Position numbers and translations under genes: made by a program. Positions 35,044 through 44,303 of a DNA stretch of 64,000 bases are shown here, piece by piece. The first letter of the stretch is position 1. The number at the start of each line of letters is the position of its first letter. The notes beneath the pieces were generated by a model. It did not search any database. It worked only from the letters and a program-made list of their open reading frames with translations, and was not told where the DNA came from. The DNA is from Hyphomicrobiales bacterium (GTDB lineage: Bacteria > Pseudomonadota > Alphaproteobacteria > Rhizobiales > Devosiaceae): assembly GCA_900470445.1 (NCBI GenBank), contig UCAU01000028.1, forward strand, positions 62,196 through 126,195. Reading direction: 5' to 3'.

Positions 35044-37138
35044 CCATGAACCGAGCTCGGCGTCAGGCGCCACTGACACCAAGACGTGGTGGCAGCGGCC
35101 ATACCGCATGGTGCAGACGAACCTGCGACAACCCGATGCGCTTTACGATCAGCGCAAGCTGGCACAGGAGATCAAGGCATTCGGCGCCGATGTGCTGCTC
35201 TACAATATCGGCGGCATCTACGCCTTCTACCCCACCAAACTGCCGCTGCAGGCCATAAACCCGATGATGAAGGGTGATGCGCTGGGCGATGCGATCGAAG
35301 CCGCGCATGCTGAAGGCATCGCATTGGTTGGTCGCTTCGATATGTCCAAGGCAACTCGGCTTGGCTATGAGGCACATCCCGAGTGGTTCGTGCACAATGC
35401 CAAGGGCGAGGCTCTCGAATACAACGGGACCTATCAGGCCTGCGTTAATGGCGGCTGGTATCAGGATTATGCGCTCGACATCATCAGCGAGTCCCTGGGC
35501 AAGTACGATGTGGACGGCGTGTTCTTCAACATGTTCGGCTACACCAACTTCACCTATTCGGGGCATTATTTCGGCACCTGCGTGTGCGACAATTGCCGCC
35601 GCCGTTTCCACGACATGTACGGCAAGCCGCTGCCGCTCAAGGAAGACTTTTCCGACCCGTCCTATGCGGATTATCTGGAATTCAAGGATCGCACGTCGCT
35701 TGAGTTGCGCTCCAAGGTTTATAAGCACATCAAGCAGGTCGCGCCCAAAGTCGCGATGACCGGGCACCGCGGCGATAGCGACCTGATCCGCATGGAGACG
35801 CAGCGCGCCGTGGATCGGCCGCAACCGGAATGGCCCTATCAGGCTGGCGAGCAGGCACGCTGGGGCCAGGCCTATGGCCAGGGCAAGACCGTCTCGTCTA
35901 CTTCGGCCAATTTCATCGATTTTGCCTGGCGCTTTGTGTCGGAAACCGGCGCCTATCAGCTCGCCCGCGCGGCCCAGCAATTGGCCAGTGGGGCCACGCT
36001 CGACTTCTATCTGCTGGGGGTAATGGATCAGGACGACAAATCGGCTTTTGCCGACACGTCCAAACTGTTCCAGTGGCACAAAGCCAATGAACGGAACTAT
36101 GCGGGGCTGAAGCCCGCTTCCAGGATCGCGCTCTATCATTCTCATAACGTGGTGCCCGGACATGGTGCCGGGGGCTATTCCAAGCGCCCGGCCAGCGGCA
36201 AGCATGCGGAGGCCGCATTCCGTGGGGCTTATCGCGCTTTGCTCGAAGCACGCCTGCCGTTCGATATGGTGGTGGACGAAGTCATCACGGGCAAGAATGG
36301 CGCCAAGGTGCTTGCTCAGTATGAGGCGCTGGTCATGCCCAATGTGACCTGTCTCTCCGATGCCGAGGCCACAGTCATCGATGCCTGGGTTGAGGCAGGC
36401 GGCGTGTTGTTGGCGACCGGCGAAACCGGGTTCTATGATGAAAAGGGCGTGGCGCGGGACAAACCGCTTCTGCAAAGCCTGCCGATCATCGGAAAGCCCA
36501 TGCCGCGCCAAAATATGAAAGGTTCATATTTCCGCGTCCGGCCCGGCGAATTGCCCATTGGCGATGGCGTGAAGCTGCTGATGCTTGACCACACCTATTA
36601 TGTGGCCCAGGCCAAGCAGGACGCCGAAACGCTGCTGACTTTATTGCCTCCGCAACGCTTCGGCCCGCCTGAATTGTGCTTCCCCGATTATGAAAGCGTC
36701 CTGCCGGGGGCCGTCACAGGCACTCACGGCAAGGGCAAGGCGATCTACGTGCCTTGGCACGCCGACGCGCTTTATTACCGCGACAGCCTTCCCCATACCC
36801 GCACCTTCTTGACGGACCTCGTGGTCCGCAACATACCGGCTTCGCCGGTCAAGGTTGAAGGCCGCGGCGCGCTGGAAGTGACCATCCAGGCTCAGCCCGG
36901 CACTGGCAAGACGCTGGTTCACCTCGTCAATTATGGCGGGCAGCGCAACAACCTCTACGAAGATGCGCCCGCGCTGCACGGCCTGCGCCTGGCTATGCGT
37001 GGTGTGCAGGGCGAGGCAACCGCGCTGGTGTCTGGCAAGACGATCATGCCTGAAGGGGAAGCCGATCGGGACGGCTATGTCTGGTACGCCCTGCCGCCCG
37101 TCGAGGCATTCGAAGCAATCCAGTTCACTACGGCCTGA
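35033..37138 (+). CDS. Glycoside hydrolase-like protein (GHL6 barrel with GH42-type trimerisation domain)
   Basis: A 701-residue cytosolic protein with no signal peptide. Residues about 20-330 look like the GHL6-type TIM barrel (YNIGGIYAFYPTKL, DGVFFNMFGYTN, CVCDNCRRRFHDMYGK), and residues 380-610 resemble a beta-galactosidase trimerisation (GH42M) domain (LPFDMVVDEVI, ALVMPNVTCLSDAEA). Encoded between the ATPases and the binding protein, it very likely acts on the oligosaccharide or glycoside that the transporter imports. I cannot name the linkage; the candidate acids are not certain by eye. Confidence 0.82.
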   Translation: MLHDHEPSSASGATDTKTWWQRPYRMVQTNLRQPDALYDQRKLAQEIKAFGADVLLYNIGGIYAFYPTKLPLQAINPMMKGDALGDAIEAAHAEGIALVGRFDMSKATRLGYEAHPEWFVHNAKGEALEYNGTYQACVNGGWYQDYALDIISESLGKYDVDGVFFNMFGYTNFTYSGHYFGTCVCDNCRRRFHDMYGKPLPLKEDFSDPSYADYLEFKDRTSLELRSKVYKHIKQVAPKVAMTGHRGDSDLIRMETQRAVDRPQPEWPYQAGEQARWGQAYGQGKTVSSTSANFIDFAWRFVSETGAYQLARAAQQLASGATLDFYLLGVMDQDDKSAFADTSKLFQWHKANERNYAGLKPASRIALYHSHNVVPGHGAGGYSKRPASGKHAEAAFRGAYRALLEARLPFDMVVDEVITGKNGAKVLAQYEALVMPNVTCLSDAEATVIDAWVEAGGVLLATGETGFYDEKGVARDKPLLQSLPIIGKPMPRQNMKGSYFRVRPGELPIGDGVKLLMLDHTYYVAQAKQDAETLLTLLPPQRFGPPELCFPDYESVLPGAVTGTHGKGKAIYVPWHADALYYRDSLPHTRTFLTDLVVRNIPASPVKVEGRGALEVTIQAQPGTGKTLVHLVNYGGQRNNLYEDAPALHGLRLAMRGVQGEATALVSGKTIMPEGEADRDGYVWYALPPVEAFEAIQFTTA

Positions 37139-37149
37139 TTTTTTCGCAC

Positions 37150-37180
37150 CGGGACCAAAGCGGCGACAAGCCGCGACCCG
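37150..37180 (+). terminator. Intercistronic stem-loop before the binding-protein gene
   Basis: An interrupted stem-loop: outer CGGG/CCCG and inner GCGGC/GCCGC (37160-37174) with a 5-base loop. It follows the glycoside hydrolase-like stop and precedes the binding-protein Shine-Dalgarno. It could act as an mRNA processing or stability element that lets the binding protein be made in excess. Confidence 0.4.
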
Positions 37181-37205
37181 GATGAAGCTAGAGGAGGAAG
37201 AACCC

Positions 37206-39140
37206 ATGCAAGCCGCACTGACTTCACGTTGGTTATCGCCCTTCGTCGGCGTCGCAGCAATTCTGCTGTCCACGGCCGTCGTCGTCGCACAGGACTACAA
37301 GGAAGCCCCCATGCTGGCCGATCAGGTTGCTGCGGGCACTTTGCCTCCAGTCGCCGACCGGCTGCCGGAAACCCCGATGGTGGTCGAGCCCTTCGAAAGC
37401 GTTGGGCAATATGGTGGCACCTGGCGCCTGGTGATGAGCTCGCCCAGCGACATCGGCACGCTGGCCCGCACCATCGGCTACGAGAATTTTGTCCGCTCGG
37501 TGACCTGGCAGCCCGATGTCGAGCAGGCCGATATCGTGCCGGACGTGATCATGAACGTCGCCGAAAGCGTCGACGTCAATGAAGATGGATCGGAATACAC
37601 CTTTCACCTGCGTAAGGGCCACAAATGGAGTGACGGTGAGCCCTACACGGCCGACGATGTGATGTTCTGGTACACGGACGTTTATTCAAACACCGAACTA
37701 TTCCCGGCAAAGCCGACATGGTCGGTGCGCAATGACAAGCCTCTGGTGGTCGAGAAGATCGACGAAACGACCGTCAAGTTCATCTTCGGCGGACCCAATG
37801 GCCTGCTTCTTCAGTATATGGCAACGCCATCGAATGACGCCGAGCAGAACCAGCCCTTCGCGTATCCGCGGCATTATCTCGAGCAGTTCCATCCCACCTA
37901 TAATGAAGCTGCTGCCGGCGCTGAATGGGTGCAGAATTTCCACGCCAAAGCCGACATGTGGCGCAACCCGGAATTGCCACGGCTGCATGCATGGATCATT
38001 ACCCAGGGCATTGGCCAAGGCAGCGGTGCTCAGGTGATCGCCGAGCGTAATCCCTACTACTTCAAGGTCGATAACGCGGGCAATCAATTGCCGTATATGG
38101 ATCGCGTCACCGTCGACATCATCACCGATCCCCAGGTCACCCTGCTCAAGGCCGCCAATGGCGACTTTGACATGTTGGATTCATATGTCGGCTTCGTCGC
38201 CACTCCGGAAAACCGGGGCACCTTCTTCGACAACCAGGAATCCGGTGGCTACGAGTTCTACGAAGTGCTGCCCAACCGTGCCAACCTGATGATCATTTCG
38301 CTGAACATGACGCACAAGGACCCGGTCCTGCGCGAAGTGTTCGGCAACAAGACGTTCCGCCAGGCCCTGTCCACGGCCATCAACCGTGACGAGGTTATCG
38401 AACTGGTCTGGCTGGGGCAGGGGCTGCCCTACCAGACAGTGGAGCGACCAGAATCCCCGCTATTCGACGAGGAAATGGCGACCCAGTTCACCCAGTTCGA
38501 CATTGCCAAAGCCAATGAAATGCTCGACGGGATCGGACTGACGGAAAAGGATGGCAATGGCATTCGGCTGCTGTCCGATGGCCGGCCGTTGCAGTTCACC
38601 ATGGACATCTCGGTAATCCGTCAGCCCTGGATCGACAGCGCCGAGTTGATCAAGGGATATTGGAAGCAGATCGGTGTCGACCTGCTGATCAACACCTCCG
38701 ACACGACCGCGCTCAACCAGCGCATCGAATCCAATGAGCATGACTCGGCCGTCTGGTCGGCCTCTGGCGGCCCGGACTCCCTGTTCGATCCCAAATACTA
38801 CTTCCCCTCGTCATGGGCGGCCTTCTACGCCACCACGTGGGGACAGTGGTTCACCAAGGACACCAATCCGGAAGAGCCGCCCGAGGCGGCAAAAAAACAG
38901 ATGGCGCTCTATCAGGAAGTGTTTGCCACGACCGACGTCCCTAAACGCCTGGCGTTGATGAAGGACCTGCTCGCGATCTCGGCAGAGGAATTCTATACGA
39001 TCGGTGTCATGCAGCCGACTTCGGACTACGGCATTGTCAACAAGCGAATGGCCAATTTCCCGGGCGTGCTGCTCGCCAGCAGCGAATATGCCCATCCAGG
39101 CGCTGCCAATCCCGAACAGTTCTACTACGCCGCCCCGTAA
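37206..39140 (+). CDS. ABC transporter substrate-binding protein, family 5
   Basis: A 644-residue periplasmic binding protein, longer than DppA and typical of oligosaccharide-type members. A signal peptide (SPFVGVAAILLSTAVVVAQ, cleavage after VVAQ) precedes the mature domain; the SBP_bac_5 stretch YTFHLRKGHKWSDGEPYTADDV near residue 130 is diagnostic. GGAGGAAG precedes ATG 37206; an ATG 24 bases upstream is possible. It delivers ligand to the two Opp-type permeases. The linked glycoside hydrolase suggests a carbohydrate, not a peptide. Confidence 0.92.
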   Translation: MQAALTSRWLSPFVGVAAILLSTAVVVAQDYKEAPMLADQVAAGTLPPVADRLPETPMVVEPFESVGQYGGTWRLVMSSPSDIGTLARTIGYENFVRSVTWQPDVEQADIVPDVIMNVAESVDVNEDGSEYTFHLRKGHKWSDGEPYTADDVMFWYTDVYSNTELFPAKPTWSVRNDKPLVVEKIDETTVKFIFGGPNGLLLQYMATPSNDAEQNQPFAYPRHYLEQFHPTYNEAAAGAEWVQNFHAKADMWRNPELPRLHAWIITQGIGQGSGAQVIAERNPYYFKVDNAGNQLPYMDRVTVDIITDPQVTLLKAANGDFDMLDSYVGFVATPENRGTFFDNQESGGYEFYEVLPNRANLMIISLNMTHKDPVLREVFGNKTFRQALSTAINRDEVIELVWLGQGLPYQTVERPESPLFDEEMATQFTQFDIAKANEMLDGIGLTEKDGNGIRLLSDGRPLQFTMDISVIRQPWIDSAELIKGYWKQIGVDLLINTSDTTALNQRIESNEHDSAVWSASGGPDSLFDPKYYFPSSWAAFYATTWGQWFTKDTNPEEPPEAAKKQMALYQEVFATTDVPKRLALMKDLLAISAEEFYTIGVMQPTSDYGIVNKRMANFPGVLLASSEYAHPGAANPEQFYYAAP

Positions 39141-39155
39141 CCCTCCCAACCCCGC

Positions 39156-39180
39156 CATCCGGCCCACGGGGCCGGGTGGT
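39156..39180 (+). terminator. Strong intercistronic stem-loop after the binding-protein gene
   Basis: An 11-bp stem (CCATCCGGCCC/GGGCCGGGTGG, one T-G pair) with a 3-base loop begins 16 bases past the binding-protein stop and ends before the permease Shine-Dalgarno. It is not followed by a long T-run, so it probably stabilises the upstream transcript and lowers downstream expression. Confidence 0.6.
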
Positions 39181-39193
39181 GCTTTGCAGGAGC

Positions 39194-40189
39194 ATGACCC
39201 AAATGACCGCCTTCATCGCGCGCCGCTTGTTCTACATGCTGGTGACTATCGCGGCCATTTCGGTCATGACCTTCGTCATCATCCAATTGCCGCCCGGCGA
39301 CTATGTGACGGCCATGGTGGCCCAGCTCAACCTGCAGGGGACCACTGTCGATCCCGCCGAAATGGCGGCATTGCGGGCCCGTTACGGGCTCGATGATCCG
39401 GTGCACGTGCAATATTGGAAGTGGATTTCCAACATCATCTTCGCCGGCGACTTCGGCTATTCGCTGGAATGGCGTCGGCCTGTTGCGGACCTGCTCTGGA
39501 ACCGGCTTGGCCTCACCTTCGTGCTGGCGCTGATCACCCTGCTTTTCATCTGGGCGATCTCGCTGCCAATCGGCATTTACAGCGCCGTGCGCAAGAACTC
39601 GATCGGGGATTATCTGGCGACTTTCGTGGGGGTGCTGGGGCTGGCCATCCCTAATTTCCTGTTCGCGCTGGTGCTGATGTATTTCTCGTTTCGCTATTTC
39701 AATACCGGCATTGGCGGGCTGTTCTCCCCTGAATATGAGAATGCGCCCTGGAGTTGGGGCAAGCTCGTCGATCTGGGAACGCACCTGATCATTCCGACGA
39801 TCGTGCTCGGCACCAGCGGCACGGCCTCGCTGATCCGTATCCTGCGGGCCAATCTGCTGGACGAATTGGGCAAGCCCTATGTCGTCACCGCACGCGCCTA
39901 TGGCCTGTCCGAGAACCGGTTGCTGCTGAAATATCCGGTGCGCATCGCGCTCAACCCGTTCATTTCGACCGTGGGTTGGGTGTTGCCCACGCTGGTGTCC
40001 GGCGCGACCATCACTGCCGTTGTGCTCAATTTGCCCATGACCGGCCCGCTGCTGCTGCAGGCACTGATCAGCCAGGACATGTATCTGGCCGGCAGCTTCA
40101 TCATGATGCTGAGCGTGCTCACCGTGATCGGAACGCTGCTGTCCGATCTGCTTCTCGCCTGGCTCGATCCACGCATTCGCTATTCGTGA
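39194..40189 (+). CDS. ABC transporter permease, DppB/OppB type
   Basis: A 331-residue inner-membrane permease with the family N-terminus (FIARRLFYMLVTIAAISVMTF), PPGDYVTA, and an EAA-like loop (YVVTARAYGLSENRLLLKYPVR). ATG 39194 follows GCAGGAG; a second ATG nine bases on is an alternative. It is the last gene of the operon, away from its partner permease at the front, an atypical order. It ends 34 bases before the LysR gene, tail to tail. Confidence 0.91.
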   Translation: MTQMTAFIARRLFYMLVTIAAISVMTFVIIQLPPGDYVTAMVAQLNLQGTTVDPAEMAALRARYGLDDPVHVQYWKWISNIIFAGDFGYSLEWRRPVADLLWNRLGLTFVLALITLLFIWAISLPIGIYSAVRKNSIGDYLATFVGVLGLAIPNFLFALVLMYFSFRYFNTGIGGLFSPEYENAPWSWGKLVDLGTHLIIPTIVLGTSGTASLIRILRANLLDELGKPYVVTARAYGLSENRLLLKYPVRIALNPFISTVGWVLPTLVSGATITAVVLNLPMTGPLLLQALISQDMYLAGSFIMMLSVLTVIGTLLSDLLLAWLDPRIRYS

Positions 40190-40223
40190 TCGATGGCAGG
40201 GAGCAATGTGGGGGTGCCTGCAA

Positions 40224-41141
40224 TTAATCTATCGTGACGACGCTCGGCACTTCGGCGAGAGCGGTTTTTCGCATTTCACGGACAATCACTTCGGTGGCGG
40301 CCGAGAGTGGCCGGCCGATTGCGGTAATGACGCTCCAGCGGAACGGTATCCGGAAGGTGAGCGGAATGACCCTGACGCCATCTAGCGGGAGTCCAATGGC
40401 GGTCAGGGGTTCGACGATGGCGACGCCAAGGTTTTTGCGGGCGAGGGACAAAGACACATAGGTGGCATTGCAGTCGATGACCGAGGACATGCCGATGTTA
40501 TGTGCGGTCAGGGCCTCTTCGATCGGCATTCTCAGGCGATACGGATTGGCCGCGACAATCAGGCGTTGGTTCTTGAGGTCGGTGGCGGCGATAGCCGATA
40601 AGCCCGCCAGCGGGTGATCGACCGAGACCACAGCATTGCATTGGACTTCCGCCTGCCAGTGTACTTCGATGCCCGGATTGTCGAGCGGCCAGCTTGCAAT
40701 ACCTATCTCTGCCGTGCGCGCAATCACGGCCTGAACCACGTTCTCCGACGAGATGCTCTGGATGTGGATCTTGTTGGGCAGAAGTTCCGGCGGAATGTTC
40801 GCCAATGTGCTGGGCAGCAGGCTGCTGGCCAGGGCGGGTACCGCAGCGATCTGAATAGGAAGCTGTTCCGATTTTTCGATTGCCTCTGCGCGGTCACCGA
40901 TGGCGCGCAGGCCGGAGAGAAACACTTCTACCTGCTCTGAAAAGGCCAGGCCCTGTGCCGTGGGCGAGATGCGCGGGCCATTGCGATGGAGGAGGGCAAA
41001 GCCGACCTCTGCCTCAAGATCTTGGATAAGCCGGGTGATGACAGGTTGCGAGCGGCCAATGGCCTTGGCGGCGCCGGTCATGCTGCCGATAGATACGACA
41101 GCAGAAAATGCCTCGAGCTGTTTGGTTTCGAAATATTTCAT
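40224..41141 (-). CDS. LysR-family transcriptional regulator
   Basis: A 305-residue LysR regulator: N-terminal HTH (LEAFSAVVSIGSMTGAAKAIGRSQPVITRLIQDLE), then the substrate-binding domain. ATG 41141 follows a strong AGGAGGG. A longer frame extending into the esterase gene is false. It is the last gene of the minus-strand catabolic operon, downstream of the carboxylesterase by 16 bases, so it may be expressed with the genes it regulates. Effector unknown. Confidence 0.9.
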   Translation of the reverse strand: MKYFETKQLEAFSAVVSIGSMTGAAKAIGRSQPVITRLIQDLEAEVGFALLHRNGPRISPTAQGLAFSEQVEVFLSGLRAIGDRAEAIEKSEQLPIQIAAVPALASSLLPSTLANIPPELLPNKIHIQSISSENVVQAVIARTAEIGIASWPLDNPGIEVHWQAEVQCNAVVSVDHPLAGLSAIAATDLKNQRLIVAANPYRLRMPIEEALTAHNIGMSSVIDCNATYVSLSLARKNLGVAIVEPLTAIGLPLDGVRVIPLTFRIPFRWSVITAIGRPLSAATEVIVREMRKTALAEVPSVVTID

Positions 41142-41157
41142 CGTCTGCGCCCTCCTG

Positions 41158-42633
41158 CTACGGCCTTTGCCAGAGTCCCAGCCTCGCCGCAAACATGTCC
41201 GCTTGCACGCCAACTGCGCCCTGCGCCACGTGCAGCACCACCTGGTTGTCGGCGGAGAAGCGCGGCCAGTCGTCCGGCACCGCGCCGGCAATGAACGCGC
41301 GCCAGATTTCGTGCACCTGATCGGCGAAGTCCGGATCGGTGACGCGCTGGCGCTCGGGTTGGCGGGAGAGGTCCATGCCATCGCGATACCAGACGGCGCC
41401 CAGTTCGGCGCCATGGGCGGCTCCGGCCTCGTCGGGGGTAATCGCGCCGAAGAGATATTTCCACACCGGCTGGTGGGCGGAACAGAGCCGCGCAAAGCGG
41501 CTGGCCGGATTCTGAAACACGAGGTCTCCGGCCACCGCGCGCCAGATGCCGTGCGGGGAAATGCCTGGCAGCGCGGTGCGATAGCGCTCGACAATGTCCG
41601 CTCCGGTCAGGTCCAGCGGTCGGACGCGCTCATGCAGCAGGCTTGCGGCGCCGGCATAGTCGAGTTCTGCGGGCAAGACGCTGGAATGAGTGAGATATTC
41701 GGCGCTGGTGCAGCCGATCATCATGGGCACACGGGCTATTCTTCCCGCAGCCGCGGCGGTTTCGGGATGTTCGAGCAGGGTGATGCCATCGATGATGGGC
41801 ACGAAGGGCACACCGAGCATGGCGGCGGCACCGTCGCGGTCGAAATCGTGGTGCTCGTAGCTTTGGTTGCAGAGATCGCGCTGGGCGACCAGCAGGTCAT
41901 TGATGGGAATGTTCACCAGGCCCTCGGGACTGGTGCCCAGGGCCGCGCACATGCGGGCGGTGAGCTTTCGCGCGTCAACCATGGTGGCAATAGCGGTGCT
42001 GGCGCCGCTTTGCGGCATGGCGCGGGCGAAGAGACCCCGTGCAGCCGGCATGGCCATCACTGCGGCAATGGCAAAGCCGCCGGCCGAGCGGCCAGCGAAG
42101 GTGACGCGCTCGGGATCGCCACCGAAGCGGGCAATGTTGTCGCGCACCCAGGAGAGGGCCGCGAGCAGGTCGAGCAGGCCGCGATTGTCGGGCTGGCCGG
42201 GGATGTGCAGAAAACCCAGTGAGCCGAGCCGGTAATTGACGGTGACTTCGACTATGCCGCTGGCGGCGAAGGCGCCGCTTTGCAGGATCGGTTCATTGGC
42301 CGAGCCCACGGCATAGCCGCCGCCATGCACCCAGACCAGCACGGGGGCGGCGCCATCAAGCGAAGGCGTGCGGATATTGAGGGTCAGAAAATCGATGCCA
42401 TGGGCGAGGCCGGACGTGGCATTGCGCCCCACCGGGCCATAGGTGGCGATTTGCGGGCAGACCGGCCCCAGCTTGGTCGCGTCGCGAATGCCGGACCAGG
42501 GCTCGACCGGCTGCGGCGCGAGGAACCGGCGCGCCGGGGTGACCGGGGCCGCGTAAGGCACCGAGAGAAAGGAGAGGTAGCCGTTTTCGGCCAGTCCTTC
42601 GATCGTGCCGCCGGGCAGGGTGAGCATGGTCAT
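41158..42633 (-). CDS. Carboxylesterase, type B
   Basis: A 491-residue alpha/beta hydrolase of the carboxylesterase B family. The oxyanion hole HGGG is at 103-106 and the nucleophile elbow is GRSAGG with Ser183, slightly divergent from the common GESAG. The motif VNYRLGSLGF near 132-141 is typical. No signal peptide, so a cytosolic enzyme. It sits between the importer genes and the LysR gene. It may hydrolyse an ester in the imported compound or a pathway lactone. Confidence 0.9.
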   Translation of the reverse strand: MTMLTLPGGTIEGLAENGYLSFLSVPYAAPVTPARRFLAPQPVEPWSGIRDATKLGPVCPQIATYGPVGRNATSGLAHGIDFLTLNIRTPSLDGAAPVLVWVHGGGYAVGSANEPILQSGAFAASGIVEVTVNYRLGSLGFLHIPGQPDNRGLLDLLAALSWVRDNIARFGGDPERVTFAGRSAGGFAIAAVMAMPAARGLFARAMPQSGASTAIATMVDARKLTARMCAALGTSPEGLVNIPINDLLVAQRDLCNQSYEHHDFDRDGAAAMLGVPFVPIIDGITLLEHPETAAAAGRIARVPMMIGCTSAEYLTHSSVLPAELDYAGAASLLHERVRPLDLTGADIVERYRTALPGISPHGIWRAVAGDLVFQNPASRFARLCSAHQPVWKYLFGAITPDEAGAAHGAELGAVWYRDGMDLSRQPERQRVTDPDFADQVHEIWRAFIAGAVPDDWPRFSADNQVVLHVAQGAVGVQADMFAARLGLWQRP

Positions 42634-42643
42634 TGGCGGTTCC

Positions 42644-43438
42644 CTATACGGCCTTGCGCAGCCCGATCAGGCGCTCGAGCGCGATCACCACGACAAGCGA
42701 AATCAGGATCAGGATCACCGAAAGCGCGGCAATCTGCGGATCGGTGGAATATTCGAGATAGCGATAAATCTCGGTGGGCAGGGTCGAGGCTTTGACCGAG
42801 ACGAGGAACAGCGAAATCGTGGTCTCGTCGAACGAGATGAGGAAGGCGATCACCCATCCGGCAATCAGGCCGGGGCGGATCAGCGGCAAGGTGATGCGCC
42901 AGAATACCTTGAGGGGCGAAGCCCCGTGCACCATGGCGGCTTCCTCGACCCGCCGGTCAACCGAAGACAGGCTCATGCTAACGGTGCGCACCGTATAGGG
43001 AATGGTGACGCCCAGATGGGCGAGGATAATACCGGGATAGGAATCGAGCAGGCCGAAATTGGCCAGCACCAGCACCAGCCCCACCCCGAGCACGATATTC
43101 GGCACGATGAAGGGCGCGATGACGAGGAAATTGACCGCCCCTTCGCCCCGGAAGCGATGCCGGGTCAATGCCAGCGAAAGCAGCGTTCCGATCGCTACAG
43201 CGCCGAAGCCGACCACGATGCCGATCCCCAGGCTGCGCCAGAAGGCGCCGATGAACGTGGCGTTCTGGAACACCAGGGCATAGGAGCCCAGGGAATAGCT
43301 TTCCGGGGGGAAGGCCAGATATTGGCGCGTGTCGAAGGAAACGATGAAGACGATCAGAATCGGCGCGAGCAGGAAGAGGTAGATCGCTGCGATCAGGATG
43401 CGCCAGGACCAGCGAGCGAGCAGGGAGGTCTGGTTCAT
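42644..43438 (-). CDS. ABC transporter permease, PotC type
   Basis: A 264-residue inner-membrane permease with six helices and an EAA loop (EEAAMVHGASPLKVFWRITLPLIRPG). It belongs to the spermidine/putrescine/iron permease group and pairs with the PotB-like gene one base upstream. It ends 10 bases before the esterase start. Confidence 0.9.
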   Translation of the reverse strand: MNQTSLLARWSWRILIAAIYLFLLAPILIVFIVSFDTRQYLAFPPESYSLGSYALVFQNATFIGAFWRSLGIGIVVGFGAVAIGTLLSLALTRHRFRGEGAVNFLVIAPFIVPNIVLGVGLVLVLANFGLLDSYPGIILAHLGVTIPYTVRTVSMSLSSVDRRVEEAAMVHGASPLKVFWRITLPLIRPGLIAGWVIAFLISFDETTISLFLVSVKASTLPTEIYRYLEYSTDPQIAALSVILILISLVVVIALERLIGLRKAV

Positions 43439-43439
43439 C

Positions 43440-44303
43440 TCAGGCCTCCAGAGCCCGCAAAGCGCGGCGATAGAGGATGATGACCGAGCTGAAGATAATC
43501 AGCAGTAGCAGCGCCAGAGCGGCGGCCAGTGGCCAGTTGAGCGTCACGGTGGCTTCCGAGAAGACCTCGGTACCCAGCACGAACACGCGGCCACCACCCA
43601 TCAGGCGCGGGGTGACGAAACCGGAAATGGCGAGCACGAAGACCAGCAAAGCCGCGGTCAGCACGCCGGGCAGGCTGAGCGGCAGGATGATACGCCAGAA
43701 TACCTTGAAGCGATTGGCGCCCAGCATGGCGGCGGCTTCCTCAAGCTGGGCATTGAGCCGGCCCAGGCCAGAGAGAATGGCGAGGATGGCATAGGGCATC
43801 AGGATTTCGATCATGGCGATAGTGGCGCCGAGGAAATTATTGGCGAGGCGAATGGGGGCGTCGGTGAGCGAGAGGGCCTGCAAGGTGCCGTTGATGACGC
43901 CGCGATCGCCCAGGATCACCATCCAGCCATAGGTGCGCACCACGCCGGACGTGAGCAGCGGGGCGATGGCGAGGGCCGTGAGCAGGCCGCGCCAGCGGCT
44001 GGTGGTGCGGGCAAGAAACAGGGCGATGGGGTAGGACAGCAACACGGCGAAGAAGGTGACGGACAGGCCATAGGTCAGCGTGTTGGTGGCCACCCGCCAA
44101 TAGAACGGATCGAAGATCACCGTGCTGTAATTGGCCAGCGTCCATTCCCCGTTCGGCCCACCAAACGCCGAAGTCGAAAAAGAGGCCCGCAGCAGCCAGA
44201 GCATGGGCATCACGAAGCTGACGCCGAGTGCCAGAAGGCCCGGCAAGAGGAGCCAGAGCAGCAGGGTGCGAGACGATCGTTTATCGGCCGCCAGCGTGCT
44301 CAC
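43440..44303 (-). CDS. ABC transporter permease, PotB type
   Basis: A 287-residue inner-membrane permease, six helices, EAA loop (EEAAAMLGANRFKVFWRIILPLSLPG). It overlaps the ATPase gene by 4 bases upstream and lies one base before the PotC-like gene. It forms a heterodimeric channel with that protein. Confidence 0.9.
   Translation of the reverse strand: MSTLAADKRSSRTLLLWLLLPGLLALGVSFVMPMLWLLRASFSTSAFGGPNGEWTLANYSTVIFDPFYWRVATNTLTYGLSVTFFAVLLSYPIALFLARTTSRWRGLLTALAIAPLLTSGVVRTYGWMVILGDRGVINGTLQALSLTDAPIRLANNFLGATIAMIEILMPYAILAILSGLGRLNAQLEEAAAMLGANRFKVFWRIILPLSLPGVLTAALLVFVLAISGFVTPRLMGGGRVFVLGTEVFSEATVTLNWPLAAALALLLLIIFSSVIILYRRALRALEA

Noticed and set aside
35063-36511. A 482-codon minus-strand frame inside the glycoside hydrolase-like gene
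   Set aside because: The sense protein has coherent domains; this frame has none.
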